Positions 27,433 through 42,200 of a DNA stretch of 45,000 nucleotides are shown here, one piece after another. How positions within the stretch are numbered: the first letter of the stretch is position 1; each line of letters starts with the position of its first letter. The notes beneath the pieces were generated by a model. The model did not search any database. It worked only from the letters and a program-made list of their open reading frames with translations, and was not told where the DNA came from. The stretch comes from Chrysomallon squamiferum (Eukaryota > Mollusca > Gastropoda > Neomphalida > Peltospiridae). The DNA lies in assembly GCA_012295275.1 (NCBI GenBank), contig CM022672.1:21033128-21078127 (forward strand), given 5' to 3'. The position numbers and the translations under genes are program-made.

Positions 27433-28106
27433 CATAAGAAACAAAAACCGTAGTCCAATAACTACATGAACAATTTGTCCAATATGTGATCCGGTTTGTT
27501 TTTTTCGTTTTTTTTTTCTTTCTGTCTTTCTTGGGGTTTTTTCCTCACATAAACACTGAAGTGATGACTTCTTAACATCACGCAGAGCGATTCAAACAGT
27601 TTAAACGTAATACTGGTGTTTAGAAACTTATCTATTTCTGTGCTCGTTTCGGACGGCTGTATCGATTCTCTCTTTTGTGACTTGCCGTTTACGTGTAAAT
27701 AAAACACATGAATAGTTCTAGCTGCCTCCGGGAAAATCTTAAGTGATTGTTTGTTACGGAGTGTTACCTAAATATTGAACAACGTACAGAACGTCATCTG
27801 TAAAACTGTTTACAAAAAGTATCTTACAAATATCTCGGGACTCTTAGTGCTTAGGAGTTAGCATATATACTTAATGACTACTTAATGACTTTTAATTTAT
27901 TTTATTATAATAATTATTTCTAAAACTGCTACTATGAATTCAGTTTTAAACCGAAAAACTAGACTGAACTGTGGATGAGATCATAAATAGGCAGGTCAGA
28001 AAGTGGCACACCATTATGTAAAAAAAATTTGATACATTTTGCTCTTACATTTTACTTTTCTTTTTGACAAAACTCATCAGCCCTTAATATAATTTTTTTT
28101 TTATAG

Positions 28107-28206
28107 GTTTCTCTGGTTCAGGAAGTATTAGAGATATATGGTCTTTCACCTGAAAGTTTCACCTTTGTTTATGAGTATCGGCCTGGGGTCGGAGGATGTC
28201 CTCTAG
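28107..28206 (+). CDS. Candidate upstream exon of the membrane-protein gene
   Basis: A 100-nt segment bounded by TTTTTTTTTATAG and GTACTT, open only in frame 0 (33 codons plus one base). It reads VSLVQEVLEIYGLSPESFTF and ends in GVGGCPL. Its terminal phase fits the exon at 39267, giving a Glu codon across the junction. The 11-kb intron, the weak donor and the lack of homology I can name keep confidence low. Confidence 0.33.
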
Positions 28207-28430
28207 GTACTTTAAAGCAGATCCGTCAAACAAAAAATAAACAAAACAAAGAAAAGAAAAAAAAAAAAAAAAAAAAAATGCCAGTATGAGATGTGCAAAT
28301 GAACAAAATACTGTTTTTAAAGTGGTAAATAATAATGATGTCAATTGTTTGAAGCTCTAGTCTGCAAATCAGGCCAAGGTCAAGTATGTTTTTCGATCAT
28401 TAAAATTAAGAAGAAACTCTCATGTATGTA

Positions 28431-28463
<33 letters not shown>

Positions 28464-29288
28464 ATATAATTTATATATACGTACCTAGACCAAAACCTCT
28501 ATATATTATATAGGACAGCTTGGAATCTTTTTGTAACTATGTATCACAAGAAACATATCATGACAGGAAATTCAGGTTTGATTTATATTTCATTTACATG
28601 CTTTTACGTCAGATAATGTTTTTCATCATTATCAGTAATCATTTTCCATTACTGCTAGTTATTTTGAAATACATAAAATAGAGAAAAATTATTCTTGGTT
28701 TTATTCAAGTATTTAGCAGTTCAGAAGGCATTTTTAGAGGGAGAATGATAGAGTCCAAAATCAGAAACAATATCATGACAAGATGTAATCCCTGAACCAC
28801 TAGTTCAAAATGACAGTTTCGTCGCTTTAAAATCTAAAACACGTTAAAAGCAAACAATAACAGCAATAACGAAAACAAAGTAAGAAAATAACATTTATAT
28901 CGATTTTTAAATTGATTTTTATCTCGATGGTTAAAGATGCTATTTTTACAAACTGACTTAAAAACCAATGTGAATTTTAAACTAACTATCTTTGAAACAA
29001 TGTTATCATTTATTCTTAAAAAAACCATTTGTTTCATAAAAAAAATATTTTAAAAATTCTTAGTATTTGTGAAAACCCCCCAACCCCCCAGAAAAAACAT
29101 TAAAAACCAGGTTTGTACGTTTTCTTTTGCTCTGTCTAAAATTAGACGTACAACAAATAAGCTAGAAAAGAACATTTTATTATTATTTGAAGACCTGTTC
29201 AGTTTTTTAATTTTAATGCGATATATGAAGTAATGAACATGTTATACAACACATCATACATGATTAATGTAACCGATCAGGGTGCTTC

Positions 29289-29429
<141 letters not shown>

Positions 29430-30145
29430 AAAGGAGAAAATTTGTATTGATTATTTCCTCTCGCTGGCATGAAAGCCAGCCTTCTTAACTGTCAAAGACA
29501 TATGTCTATAGTATTCAGTTCATTTAAGCCAGTTAGCCTGACATATTACAGTCTACTATTACAAACATATTTTTCATTTCGGAAAGCTTCAAGATAATCA
29601 ACAATAATTACCATATATATCATCCTTTCTTTTATACAATTTTTACGTATCTAAGTCTGGTACATCTTTTTAAATCACTACTGTGACTACAAATCCTCTG
29701 ATATATAATGCTGAACAAGAGTTCTTTTGATGAATCACGTTCCACTTAAAATTAAATTATAAGTAATTAATAGATGTCGCTAGTAATTAGATCACTTGAT
29801 CAGATAACAGCAATGTTCGCGTAAAGGCTCAAGAAATTAGCGCTAGCCGTGGAAAGCTTTAGTTCGATTTACAGATTTCTGTTCATATTATTCTTAGAAC
29901 AGGTTCTTCTGTGATTAATTTGATTATTCGTTGATGTATTAGCATACTTCATGTTTTGTCAGCTGTGGCGGTATTAGTTTTTCTGAGAGATGTTGGGTCT
30001 TAAAGAATGTAAATGACTGGACTGAGACCTCGAGTGATAACAAAACAGAAATAATCCATTTACCGCTGGCCCTCATGTTAACGGGTAGGTTTAGGTTTCA
30101 AGTAGCAATTTGCTACTTCGAGATAATCAGGGACAAAATTATCTT

Positions 30146-30181
<36 letters not shown>

Positions 30182-30617
30182 TTACTATTTTTAACCGTTT
30201 TTTTTTTGTACATTTGTTAAATTATGCTTCTTTCCACACGACTGAAGTTTAGCGTAATAGTGTTCGATGTATATATATTCTAACCTGAGAATAAAGGTGT
30301 GCAAGCTAGTTTAGAAAATAATTTTAATGCATTGTCATTTTATGCATTATTTTAAATAACATTCATTGAAACGAAATATATATCTTTTCGCAATACCCAT
30401 GGCAGAAACAGTACCTTACAAAATTCCTGTTAACGTTAACAATGGTCTAAGTGCGCTATATGTTTTGACGAGAAGATCAATCCTTGTTTGTTCCACTCAG
30501 TTACTTTATGTATGTAAAGGTAACACTTACATCTCAAAGTTCATAGTCTGTGTGTATTCCTGTCCTATATGAAGATGTATACAAAATATCTCTTAGCTAA
30601 GTGACAATTCTGTCTGA

Positions 30618-30725
<108 letters not shown>

Positions 30726-31446
30726 ATTCAAAATATATCTTAGCAAGAGTATCCTAATTTTTATAAACCCACTGATATAAAATAATTTTGAAGCGCTCTC
30801 CAACAAAAATGAATAGACATTTATTTGTTTGCAGTCACACGCAGTTGATGGTTCCAAGCTGTAGGACACTAATTAAGTATCACAGTCGTTATCGATCAGT
30901 TTATGTGCAACAAACTGAATGGCTTTTAATGAATAAAGTGTCGCCATCCTTTAATATCTAACAGACCAGCTAATAGCCTTCGCATGAAATATTTTTTAGT
31001 CCTTGACCCGAACTTGGTGTGACATGAAACCATCCTAGATAAATAATGCGAAGGAAAATATATCAGCTACAAAATCCTTTTTCCTAATGAAGTATGGTTT
31101 ACAGCAGAAAAAAAATTAATGATCAATTGATTTCAAAAACCGCTGTGTGATAAACACAGCCTGTCCCGTTCATCATTATTTTCATAAAATTTATCAAGTG
31201 CCCATTAAAATACGAGCGAAGAAGATTTGCCACTGGGACACTACATAATTTCTTGATTTTTTTGAAGAAAAATACATATCTGTTTCTGGAACTCTTTGGT
31301 GGCTTAGACAACGTGGCCAAATTGTCAGGTGACGTGACAAACGATTCTGAGTGTCTAATTAATTCTCCTAGTGATTGATTATTTTAGACTCTTGACCTAG
31401 AAGAACCTCTGAGTTGATCTCGAGAGAATGCAAGGCGTGTCTGTGT

Positions 31447-31595
31447 GAATACGTTATAGCTTCCACCAAGTTTAAGGATCTCGTCGCAGTCTGAAGTGGA
31501 ATATATAATATTCTACCAAATTTAATAATTTCTTCAGACACTCAATTTGAATATATCACCTTCAGCTGATTTAGTAGTTACTGTAAAAATGATAG
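31447..31595 (+). repeat. Weak degenerate tandem repeat, about 51 bp unit
   Basis: GAATAyrTTATA..TTCTACCAAATTTAA..CAGACT-like blocks recur about three times. Divergence is high. Confidence 0.3.
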
Positions 31596-31778
31596 ATAAA
31601 CAAAATAATTTGTAACTATAATTTAATTAAATAAATTATGCTACATCCATTATATTTCCTAATACAGAGGCATTACAAATTCACAGATGAAAAAGAAGCT
31701 CAAAATATATTACACTTCAAAGAAATAAACAATATATTAAATTCGATGGGCTGAGAACAAGAGCCGTCTGATCTGAAA

Positions 31779-31814
<36 letters not shown>

Positions 31815-32066
31815 CGTTAATATTCAACATAATCTATATCAATTATTTTTAAACGCAACCAAGTTTGGGAGAATTAATTTTAATGACTTCAGCATCGATT
31901 GTCTAAAAGTTCATTAAAGCGTTTCTTACTGCAACTTGTTTTATAGCCTTTGAGCCCTCACTGTCTACCTCAAACAACGTTCCGTCTGTTCTATTACAAA
32001 ATAAGCCGTGAATAATTCCGTGTATTAAGTGGTAACACCATATTGTTCATATAATTATCTCTACAG

Positions 32067-32142
32067 GTTAACGCTCGATGCTTACCCAGTAATCCACTTA
32101 CTGAAGCTGACTTGCGCTCTGAAGTAATATTTTCATCTGCAG
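32067..32142 (+). CDS. Alternative candidate upstream exon of the membrane-protein gene
   Basis: A 76-nt open segment after ATCTCTACAG, reading VNARCLPSNPLTEADLRSEV then IFSSA plus one base. It is hydrophilic and gene-like in composition. It also joins the 39267 exon in phase, but its own entry phase (0) does not follow the exon at 28107, so the two would be alternatives or one is false. The donor (CAG/GTTCAG) is weak. Confidence 0.28.
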
Positions 32143-32679
32143 GTTCAGCAAATATATATGGAAATAAAACATTATGTTCTTTTGGGTGCTTCTAAATACT
32201 GTTTAATCGATTACCAAGCTCTTATTTCCCTCTATCAGACTTGATCATGATAAAATAGACATTATCTGCTATCGCTGAACAAAATAGTGTTGCCTGCCAC
32301 CAGTTCTGTTGGTGACCGATACATTTTTCCACAACTGAATTACAGCTTGATAACATTATGAAGATCAAAAGAAGCACAATAAAAGTCGTCTCGTCCGAAT
32401 CATCCCACAAATAAATGAATAATGTTAAGGTGATAATTTTAATGAACTGTAAATCTAAGGACTGATAAGTATATAAATATAAATGGAAATCAAACACATA
32501 GTTCCTGATGCTGAAACAATATATAAAAAAGAAGATACATTTCTAGTCTTCTTTGATTGATAACAGATGACTGAATGAATCCAATGATTTTCAGTTGAAA
32601 CATAAAATGAGTCATAAACTGAAATCGATCAGGTACATTACAGAAAAAACGAAATTGTCAAATTCTACATAACGTTGAA

Positions 32680-32815
<136 letters not shown>

Positions 32816-34346
32816 AACAAAAAGAAAACCGAATATGGAGTAACAGGTGGAGATAAAGTAATTTCTCACCATAAAATGAATTAACAGAAGCTAATCTGAG
32901 AATTCAATCAACATTTTGTCATTATTCTGTACGATAATTAAGTCACACATTTATATTTTATAACAGTGATGTCTTCTGTCAATCTGTCTTCTCTATGAAA
33001 TTTCATTAATATAAAACGATAACTACAATAATTTTACTTCTGTCTATGAAAAATTGTGCTCGAACTTTATGAACTCTTTTTTATGTGAACTTTCTATTAC
33101 CAAAAGAAAGGACATTTTCATTTTATCATTCGTTTGAATGTACATAATTATATGTGTATGTATATTATGCGACTGCGTATGTGTAAATATATGTATATCT
33201 GTGTATATGTAGGTATATATTTGTGTGTATTTGTATATGTAAAAAAAATCTGGTGAATTTCATTCTTCTTCTTAATTTTTCTAATCTTTCTTCTTTTTTA
33301 ATTTTATTATTATTAGTAGTGGTAGTATTATGTTTCTTTGTGTCGTGATATTAAAATTTAATAATAATTAAATGAAGCGGAGCAAGTGTCTTGTGTTTTG
33401 CTTGCTTGCTTGACAATTTGGTTTTGATTCATAGTGAAAAGTTATCTCTTTCATAATTACTTATTAGGGTTTGAAAATCCTAATTTCGATCCTTTCAGTC
33501 GAACGTATCACATGTTAACGCTTCACATATCCACAATAATAACTTGCTACTCGAGCGAAGAGAAATTTTTGTGATTTCTACATAAACACCAGTTTATTTG
33601 GGGACGAAAAAATCAATACAGTTCATGGATGTGTTCAGTTAGATGACAAGGAAGCCAGGGAGAATACAGACTTATTTTTTTTTCTCTCTTATATCCCGAA
33701 CATTCTGCTTCTCTGATGCTGAGAATTATTAAGTGTTGTTATATGAGTTATACAATCGATCATACAGTTTGACTGGTGTGCGTGGTAAACTTTCCTGTGA
33801 AGCCAATATGTAATAATACTAGCGCATCATGAAGTATGGGGAAAACTGGAAATCTGGAGATAAACATACAACTAATCATACGTTCGGTTCTTCTTTCAAC
33901 ATTCTTGATTTTCTTGGAAACGTAAACGATCTCAGAGGTAATTAATTTTATTATTATTTTTATGGCTTTTTTTTAGAAACTGATACTGTTGTTTACAATC
34001 AGGAAACGCTTTGGGTAAACCGTTAGTGAGTAACAGTTACTGTGCTGAACCTCATTATTATACTTTGATACGGTTTCTCGATTTTAGCATTCCACGAAAT
34101 CAAAGGGAAAAGGTCAAATATATGCCGATATTATACGTCCCCCAGAAAAAGTTTTCCAAATAGTAATACCTGTTTGATATAAATATATTTTTCTGTTGTT
34201 GTTTTTTCTCCGATGCTTCTTCTGTCGCCTTTATTAGTGATCATGAAGTATTAGTATATACGTGGTGATAGTTTTATTATTGTAAATTAAGAAAGGAATT
34301 ATGTTACAAATATTTTCTCTGTTTATATAAGCCCTTTAAACTGATG

Positions 34347-34670
34347 TTACACATCAAGATTACGGTCATTACTCTGACTGTCGTTATCATCATCATCATC
34401 ATCATCATCAAAATCATCATCATAATCATCACTATAAATATTCATTTGGTTTAAATGTCCTGGCTTATTTGTCGACGTATTTAGTTTATTCTTTATAACT
34501 CTTAACGCCTGTTCTGCTATCTTTGCTGCACTTGTGACAGAAAATTGACTGAAATTCCATGTTTTCCAATAATCCCAGTTTACTTTGTGACTGATCATGT
34601 CCCTGACACTAACAGACGAACTTTGGTTGTATGTGACGTATAGATCATACCAGTGAACATTAATGAGCAA
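34347..34670 (-). CDS. Candidate terminal exon with an aspartate-rich tail, unrecognised
   Basis: An open minus-strand frame of 107 codons with no ATG at its start (first Met about 24 codons in). The first 75 residues are varied, with four Trp and several NxS/T sites (NWDYWKTWNFSQFS). The end is an Asp run coded by a GAT microsatellite (34388-34412). A possible acceptor (ATGTAAAG) lies just upstream but has a poor pyrimidine tract. It could be chance in repeat-rich DNA. Confidence 0.28.
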   Translation of the reverse strand: MLINVHWYDLYVTYNQSSSVSVRDMISHKVNWDYWKTWNFSQFSVTSAAKIAEQALRVIKNKLNTSTNKPGHLNQMNIYSDDYDDDFDDDDDDDDNDSQSNDRNLDV

Positions 34671-35574
34671 TTTAAAGTTTGATAGTGTTCTTTACATAAA
34701 ATATTATCCATTTTCAAATCATTCCTTTTTAACGTTCACATTCAAACCACTATTAAAAATGTATGTAGTTCTTTGTACGATGAAACAATTTATTTTTCTT
34801 ATAGAAGTCTTCAAATACATCTGAACTTCCTGCAGGAAATTGGTTCATCAATACAACTGAAGCAGACGAATAATTATATCTGGAGATGATGTCATCTTTT
34901 CCCCCTTAAGTTACCGAAATTAATGCTAAACAGTTTTATTTATGATTTTTTTTTTTTATTTTTTATTTTTTTTTTTTTTAATATAATTTCAACATTTTTA
35001 TTTTTTTTTTTTTTTTTAATAATTTAAACAAAAAAAAGTTTGCTTATTTGTTTTGTTAACTGCAGATTTTTTTCAAAGATGAAATTTTTGTTCATCAACA
35101 GCAATAACAATAGCATAACACCACCACCACCACCACCACCATCACCACCACCAATAATAATAATAATTTTATTATTATTAAATAAAATACCTCAAAGAAC
35201 TAAAAGCTGATGCATATATCGCAGCTATCGTAGAGAAGAATAATCATAGCAGAAAAAAAGGTAATAATAATAAAAAAATAAACATTAGACATACGCATAA
35301 CAGTCGTAAAATAACCAAAAAAAGCAACAAGAAACAAAATATCAAGTTAATAGAAGAAACATGCTGTTATCACAAAAAAGCCTGTTTAATTTTGGATTTC
35401 ATTTAATGTTATCAGAAGCTATTATCATTATCACATAGTATTTTTCTTTTAATATGCGATTTACAATGGTTCGCATGTACTTACATGCAGCATTTAACTG
35501 CAGAAAGATATATTGGCCATTAATTCTCGGAGCTATTTTAGGTATCAAGAATTATCTATTAATTAATTTATTTT

Positions 35575-35607
<33 letters not shown>

Positions 35608-36961
35608 GCCTATACTGAATTTAGTGAACAGACTGACTGTACAATACATTAGTAGTAATGAACAGAAATATTAAAGAAGAAAAACGGGTTTTATTTATTT
35701 TTATTTATTTTTATTTTTTTAAATTATTTTCTTATTGTTTTATTATTATTATTATTGTTTTGCGATAGTCTCTCGTGTCTAATAGAAAATAATTAAGTAT
35801 GACTCATTTCCTTTATAGACTAAACAGTTTCGATCAGAATGTTAGGATCTGTTCTGTAACTGGAATGTGAAACAAAATAAACCAATCAGAGCAAAACGGG
35901 TAAACTATTTTCTCCGCACCCCCACACGCTGACATCTGCAAATCGTAACATCCTGCGGTACTTTACTGTAATTAGTTTGTCATATCATTAACATGATTTC
36001 ATCTAGGCGTTCTTTTCACGTTTATTACACGGCTTTGTTTTGACTACAGCTGATTACGGTAAGGGTTCCAGGAATCGGACAGACAGAAAATAGCTGATTT
36101 TGTTGATATGAGAGTTTTTGTTTTGGATAAACAGTACAGAGTTACTTCGGTAAAGTACACAGTAGTAAGTACTCGCTGAGTTTAGAATAAAGACAGATAG
36201 TGAATAACTAATTACTATTTTAAGACAATTATAAGCTTTGTCGTGCTCAGGTTATAATGGGTTTTCGCTGTACGACCTGAACATGATAAAGCCTGCATAG
36301 ATATTTTGAGAGAGTAAACAGTTATTTCTTTTATCGTAGATAAATAAAAAATCTAATGAAATTAACAGTTTCATTTCTCACGCTTTCGAGAGTAGTAGTT
36401 TCATACGTACTGATTTTGTTTTCGCCTATAACAACTCTGCATCGGTTTGTTTGTGAAGAATGCTGCAATTAAACGCTAAAGAAGTAACTCTGAACCATAT
36501 ATATATGTAAATAACAAGTAATTTATCGGAGTAAAAATAGCTGTCTTCCAAAGAGCCATATTTTTGGCCAATGCCCGAAAATGTAGAAATGTATCTAGTT
36601 CCCGCTGTTTATAGTGATTGCAGGGTAAATAGAAAATAAAATTTCTAAATAAATAAATAATAATATTATTAATAATAATAAATAAATGCATGTCTTTATT
36701 TGTTCTTATTTTTCTTTTTTACGTCCAAACAATGGCAGTGGTTACAAATTAACCAAATTAATAATACAGTTTGAACCTATGCAACAGGCTTGAAATTCTT
36801 TAGGCTTCTATTAACCATTTTCTTCAGACAACTCTCAAGAAAGACCCCGAGGCTGTAGCATAAATTATTCTCCCACACAGCTGATGAGACCAATAGGCTA
36901 TACAAAAATGTTATTCGCTGGAGAGCATGGCGAGAAACCAATTGCTACTGAAAACAAAGTA

Positions 36962-37300
36962 CAGGTACCGGACCAGTTATCCGGCGTCCTGAAATCCGGA
37001 AAGACCAGAAAACCGGAAGTGTTTTCCCCTGCTATTTTCATAGTCCGTGCGCGCGGGTGTTGTCCTCACCAGATGAGAACTACTCTTTCAAGCCGCATGG
37101 CGTTCATTCACTCGCCGCATTGTTTACGTGTCAAGTCGCTCAGTTGTGTATCGTCAATTTTCTTTATGTTTTTAATTTTAAAATGTTTATGCCTAATTAT
37201 TTACGTATTTAGGTGCCTTGGTACCAGAAAACCGGAAAATCCAGAAATCCGGAATGCCTCAGGCCCCAAGGAGTCCAGATAATTTTTGGTCCGGTACCTG
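36962..37300. mobile_element. TA-flanked DNA-transposon MITE (Tc/mariner-pogo type), 339 bp
   Basis: Perfect 14-bp terminal inverted repeats CAGGTACCGGACCA / TGGTCCGGTACCTG, flanked on both sides by TA (36960-36961 and 37301-37302), the target duplication of the Tc1/mariner/pogo superfamily. The interior has repeated CCGGAA motifs. An open frame crossing it is incidental. Confidence 0.75.
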
Positions 37301-38396
37301 TATTAGCCAGTTTATTTAATCATGCTGTGACGTTACTAAAACAAAACTTCATAAACATCTAACCTTTCAACCAGCGGATTATTTCGGACGAAAAGCTATG
37401 CTACATGGCACGAGTCAAGAGCAGATTAGTAATGATTCCAAATCAGAATAAACAAGCCTATTAAATACAACATCTTTTTTCATAACTGAATTATTATGTT
37501 TTAAAAATTATATATGTTTTTAATAAGTAATACTCAAAAAGAATAGCAATCTATGTATCTTAAGTCATATGCAATTTAAATTTGAGTTTAATAAACATAG
37601 ACCAACTGAGATAATATTTAACAAAATATTTCATTATACTGCTAAGCATAGTTTATATAATACACTTTCTATTTCATTTTTAATATTAATGTTTGTTATC
37701 TTTTTATAATATGTCAGAATTTCCTTATGTCATATTCGGAAATATTAACTGTAGTAAATATTCTTAGAAACGATTTTTCTTTTTGTTCAGCACTTCTAAG
37801 TTTTTATGGCTACAGGACAGAAGAAATTTAACTGTTAAGATATACTATTCCATGATCATTTCAGATCCTAATCTTTAACCCGATGTTTATCTTGATTGAT
37901 GTTTTTTGGATCAAAACTGGGATATCTTAGTCAAAATCATGACCCAAAGAGGAATTTTAAATCCAGGATTAATCAGAAAGCCTGGAAGGGTTGGAACACA
38001 TCTTAGACTATTAATAATAAAATAAGTAAATATTCAGAAATTTCTCTTTCTTTCCAGTCCTTCTGGATTAGTAATTATTTTCGTTATTAAAAATATGCAA
38101 GTATTTTATAATATTAAATGTCAACATGGTATTATATATCCTTTGGGGCTGATTGTAGTTATGGATGTTCAAAACACAGCTTTGTGATATATCCTATAAT
38201 TCATATTTTAATAATTAATGAATCAGCTGATATGCTTAGAACCAAAGAGGATGATTTGGTTATGTGGTCTGCTTATATCTGCTTAGTGTATTTTATATCG
38301 TAAGCAGACATCTTTTTTTTTTTCTTTTTTTCTTATTGTAGTTTTGAAAATGGTTCTTAATTATGATTTCAAAATATCATTCAGAAAATTAAAACA

Positions 38397-38397
<1 letters not shown>

Positions 38398-38482
<85 letters not shown>
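38398..38482 (+). repeat. (CT)n microsatellite
   Basis: About 42 uninterrupted CT units. A (CA)n tract follows at 38658-38689. Confidence 0.97.
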
Positions 38483-38483
<1 letters not shown>

Positions 38484-38657
38484 ATACGTATCGACTAAGA
38501 ATAATGTAAAAAAATATCCCAGTATATTTTATTATATTCTATTTTCAAAATGTTTTCAAGAAAAACAAAATAGGAACATGATGGAAGGGATACTTGGTTT
38601 AATAGTCGATCAAAGTAAACATCATTAATCATATATCCTATGTCAAATATCATCATC

Positions 38658-38691
<34 letters not shown>

Positions 38692-39266
38692 AGAAAAAAT
38701 AAATAAAATAAAGCTGCTTAGGAGTTAACCATGAAGGCAGATTAGGCAAACGAATGAGATTCTTTAAATTTTAAAGGTTAAACTTTCAATGACTGTTTCA
38801 TTCCAGGTTAAAACGTATAATTTATCTGCAGTTATAATATCAACTGTGGCTGACATAGGTTAATTACTCATTAAGAATACAGAAAGACGATGGCTTATTA
38901 TACTCATCCACAAAGAAAATGTCAGTCACAAAGACATAACCATCTGCAGACGCACTGACACGTATAGCTGAACTACCACTGTAAAGGTCTCACTCGGTAA
39001 AACAACCCTATCAAAGTGTTAAATATATTATGATCATCAGTTATTATTAAATACATTTTCTAGATAATAATAGAGAAATTATCTGAGACATGCAGTTAAC
39101 GTACAAACAACAAAAACCTTATTATGCATATTTGTAGCGCAAAGTGGCATCGCATGAGTTTATAACATAACAGTGTTGGAATTCTATGACAATATACATT
39201 ATTATTGTATTTCCTTGACATGATATTCAGCAATTTTCTTATTTCATTTTTTGTTTTCTCTTTCAG

Positions 39267-42200
39267 AGACCGAAAATGGCACAGAATCGCCAATCAAAGG
39301 TAATTTTGGAATAACAATGAACTTAACTTAATAATAATAATTCCCCAATTACATTCTGATAACTATATTTTTTAACGATGTACGACTGAGCTTGTTAGAC
39401 TATAAACCCAAAGCTTGTTTATGTATGTGAGTAAAAAAGGTCACATTGGTACACGTATGACAAAGAACAGCAGTCAATGTTTGTGAGAGAGTTGCGGTGA
39501 TAATTACGGATGTATCTGTGAGAGCTGGTCGGTGGATGTTATTGTATGTCTGTAAGAAGCTAGGTGGATGTTATTATATGTCTGTAAGAAGCTAGGTGGA
39601 TGTGGATACATGTCTGAAAGAAGGCGAGTTGGGTTTTGGTTGTGAATATATGTGTGAAAGGTGGTGCGTTGGTGGGTGGTTATGTATATATATGTTCGAG
39701 AGAAAATGGGCGGATGGATAGTTCTAGATGCATATCTGAAAGAAGACGGGTGGGTTGGTGTTTGCGGATGTTTATCCGAGAGAAAAAGTGGTTGTGGATG
39801 TATGATTGAAAGAGAGTGGGTGATTTCGTATTTGGGTTCAGATATATTTATGTGAGAGTTTAATTTTAAATGTGGGTAGACAGATTGCAAGAAAATCTCA
39901 TTTTGACTTGAGCAGCTTCCTGTCCTTTTCTTGAGAGTTTATCGTATTACACTGTCTACAGTAGCAATAATAAACTGTGTTTGCTGACATCAGGGTCTTC
40001 GTCTGTCGTAGAGTATTTAACATCTCGTTAGCGGCAACGGCTTTTGAAACAAAAACGGATAAATGAAATGACTTTTAGGGCCCAATAAAACAGCATAGGT
40101 TTACCGAGGCCAGTCGGCGAGTGTATAAATCAAATTAGTCGATTAGTCTTTTTTTTCTAGACCGTTAAAATGTTATCAGTCAGAACGTGCACGAGGCTTG
40201 CGTGAGTCGACGAGATAAATTAAAGAAGATGAAACCTTTATTTAATTTAGAATTGCACGAGAACGACATTGTTATATCTGACAGGATTTTGTAATTAAGT
40301 TTATTTGTCTAACATTTGTCTAACATTTTTTATCTGCTTAAAAGTTGATATTAAAAAAAAAAAAAAAAAAAAAAGTAATTAAAAAAAGGTTATCGAGTAT
40401 ATATTTCTATAAATAATTGCGTAAATTGGGTTTACGAATAAAGAAAATATAGATAAGTCTTCTTTTTTTTCTTATAGTCGTTATTTTTCTTATTCTAGTT
40501 ATTTTTTCATTTATTTTAAATTTGTCTTGTCATACAGATAAAGAGATGTAGAAAAAATAGACAGGCAGACAGATGGAGAGAAAAACATATAGGCAGAATA
40601 TCTTTTATTATATCCTTTGTAACACTGATGATCCCCAACAGTAATTCCACTGTCATCAAGGGCTACGTCTACGAGTAAAAAGCACCTTTCTAAAAATCGT
40701 TAAAGTATAAAATCCAACGAACAATTCTTCATTGGCGTTCAACAATATATCGTTTAACCATCCCAGTTCAGTTTAATTTTACTCTATTTATTTATTTACT
40801 TTATTTAATTTGTTTTAAATTTAATTTTACTTTATTATTATTATTTTTTTACAGGATATATCTGAATATGATATTTACATTTTGCAGATGCCAAATCGAC
40901 CTCCGATATCGCCATTTACGTTCCGATACTCATCTTCTGTTTTCCTGTCATTGTCATGGCAATTACGTGCTTCATGCGGCTGCGCATCAATGTTTTACAG
41001 ATGAGGCAACGAAAAAGTTTACACAGAAAGTGAGTATTTAACGTGCATTTCATTTGATACACATAATTATCAAACTCATGTACGCTTTAGCAAACGCACA
41101 TACTGAGGCAGATAGAAATACATACACCTACAACTCGAGTCAGACAGTTGTAAACATACATACATAAAGAGAGACAGACAGACAAAAACACACATATACA
41201 TACATCCAAGAATCACATATTACGCAAAAAAAAAAAAAAAAAAGCTACAAAGAAGCAGCATTAACAATATTTTATTGTTATTATTATTATTTTTTTTATT
41301 ATTGAATTAATAAATAAAACGAAACAAAAAATCAATAAATAAAAGTAAAAAAAAAAGAAAATAATGAAAAAATCAAACACTTGTGAACACTAACACAACC
41401 GTACTATCATCAAACACGCAGTAATAGATATTGATGCATACATCAAAAGAAGTGTTGCATACATTGATTTTTGGAGATAATAGTTTTGTCGAAAGATGAT
41501 ACATTTGGTTGTCATAAATACAATAACAAAATGTCTTCCTGCCGTGAAGTTTAACGGGAACCTTTCTGCTGGAAGGCATAATTCTAAAAGAGATTATTAA
41601 AATATGACGAAAAGCCCTGTTTCGTTGATATATACACAATTCGATATGTTCAGTCAGATAACAAATAAAATATAATTAAAAAATTAAAAAATTAAAATGA
41701 GAAAGAAAGAAAAAAAAAAACATCCTTTAGAATTTAAGCTTTCATTGATTGTCACGTTATCTTCTTGCTTTGATGATTTATTTGATTATTTGGTTGACGG
41801 TATAAAAAAAAAAAAAAAAAAAACAAAATAGTAATAAAAAAATAAAACAGAACATTGATAACGGAAATGGAAACTGTTTCTGAAACTTACTTAAATGTCA
41901 CGACGACAATGTCATTCTCTTTACTATATATATTTTTTAAATATCAGCTGATAAGAAAGTTAGACAAATGTACTAAATAAACCAAATTATAATATCAAGT
42001 TATCTTCTTGCTTTGATGAATATATATATATATATATATTAAAGACAATGCCATTGTCATGATGACATTTAGGTAAAAATATCCCTTTACATTATCATTG
42101 TTCTATTTTTTTTTTTTTTTTTTTTTTATAATCTTCTTTTCCTTTGTCATGTTACACTTTACTGTTATCCTTCATTATGTCGACGTTTCTACAGACAGTT

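Larger units (their letters stand above)
20850..28106. other. Repeat-rich intergenic region
   Basis: Microsatellites, a T-then-G homopolymer junction at 20953-20971, a pogo-like relic and a hAT-like MITE. Minus-strand open frames at 24153-24398 and 27462-27707 and a plus frame at 22938-23207 have varied composition but no supporting splice structure or family match. Confidence 0.55.

Noticed and set aside
27462-27707. Minus-strand frame starting MFYLHVNGKSQKRE
   Set aside because: Mixed composition looked promising, but no promoter, splice or homology evidence supports it.
36884-37282. 132-codon plus-strand open frame
   Set aside because: Most of it lies inside the TA-flanked MITE and it has no family resemblance.
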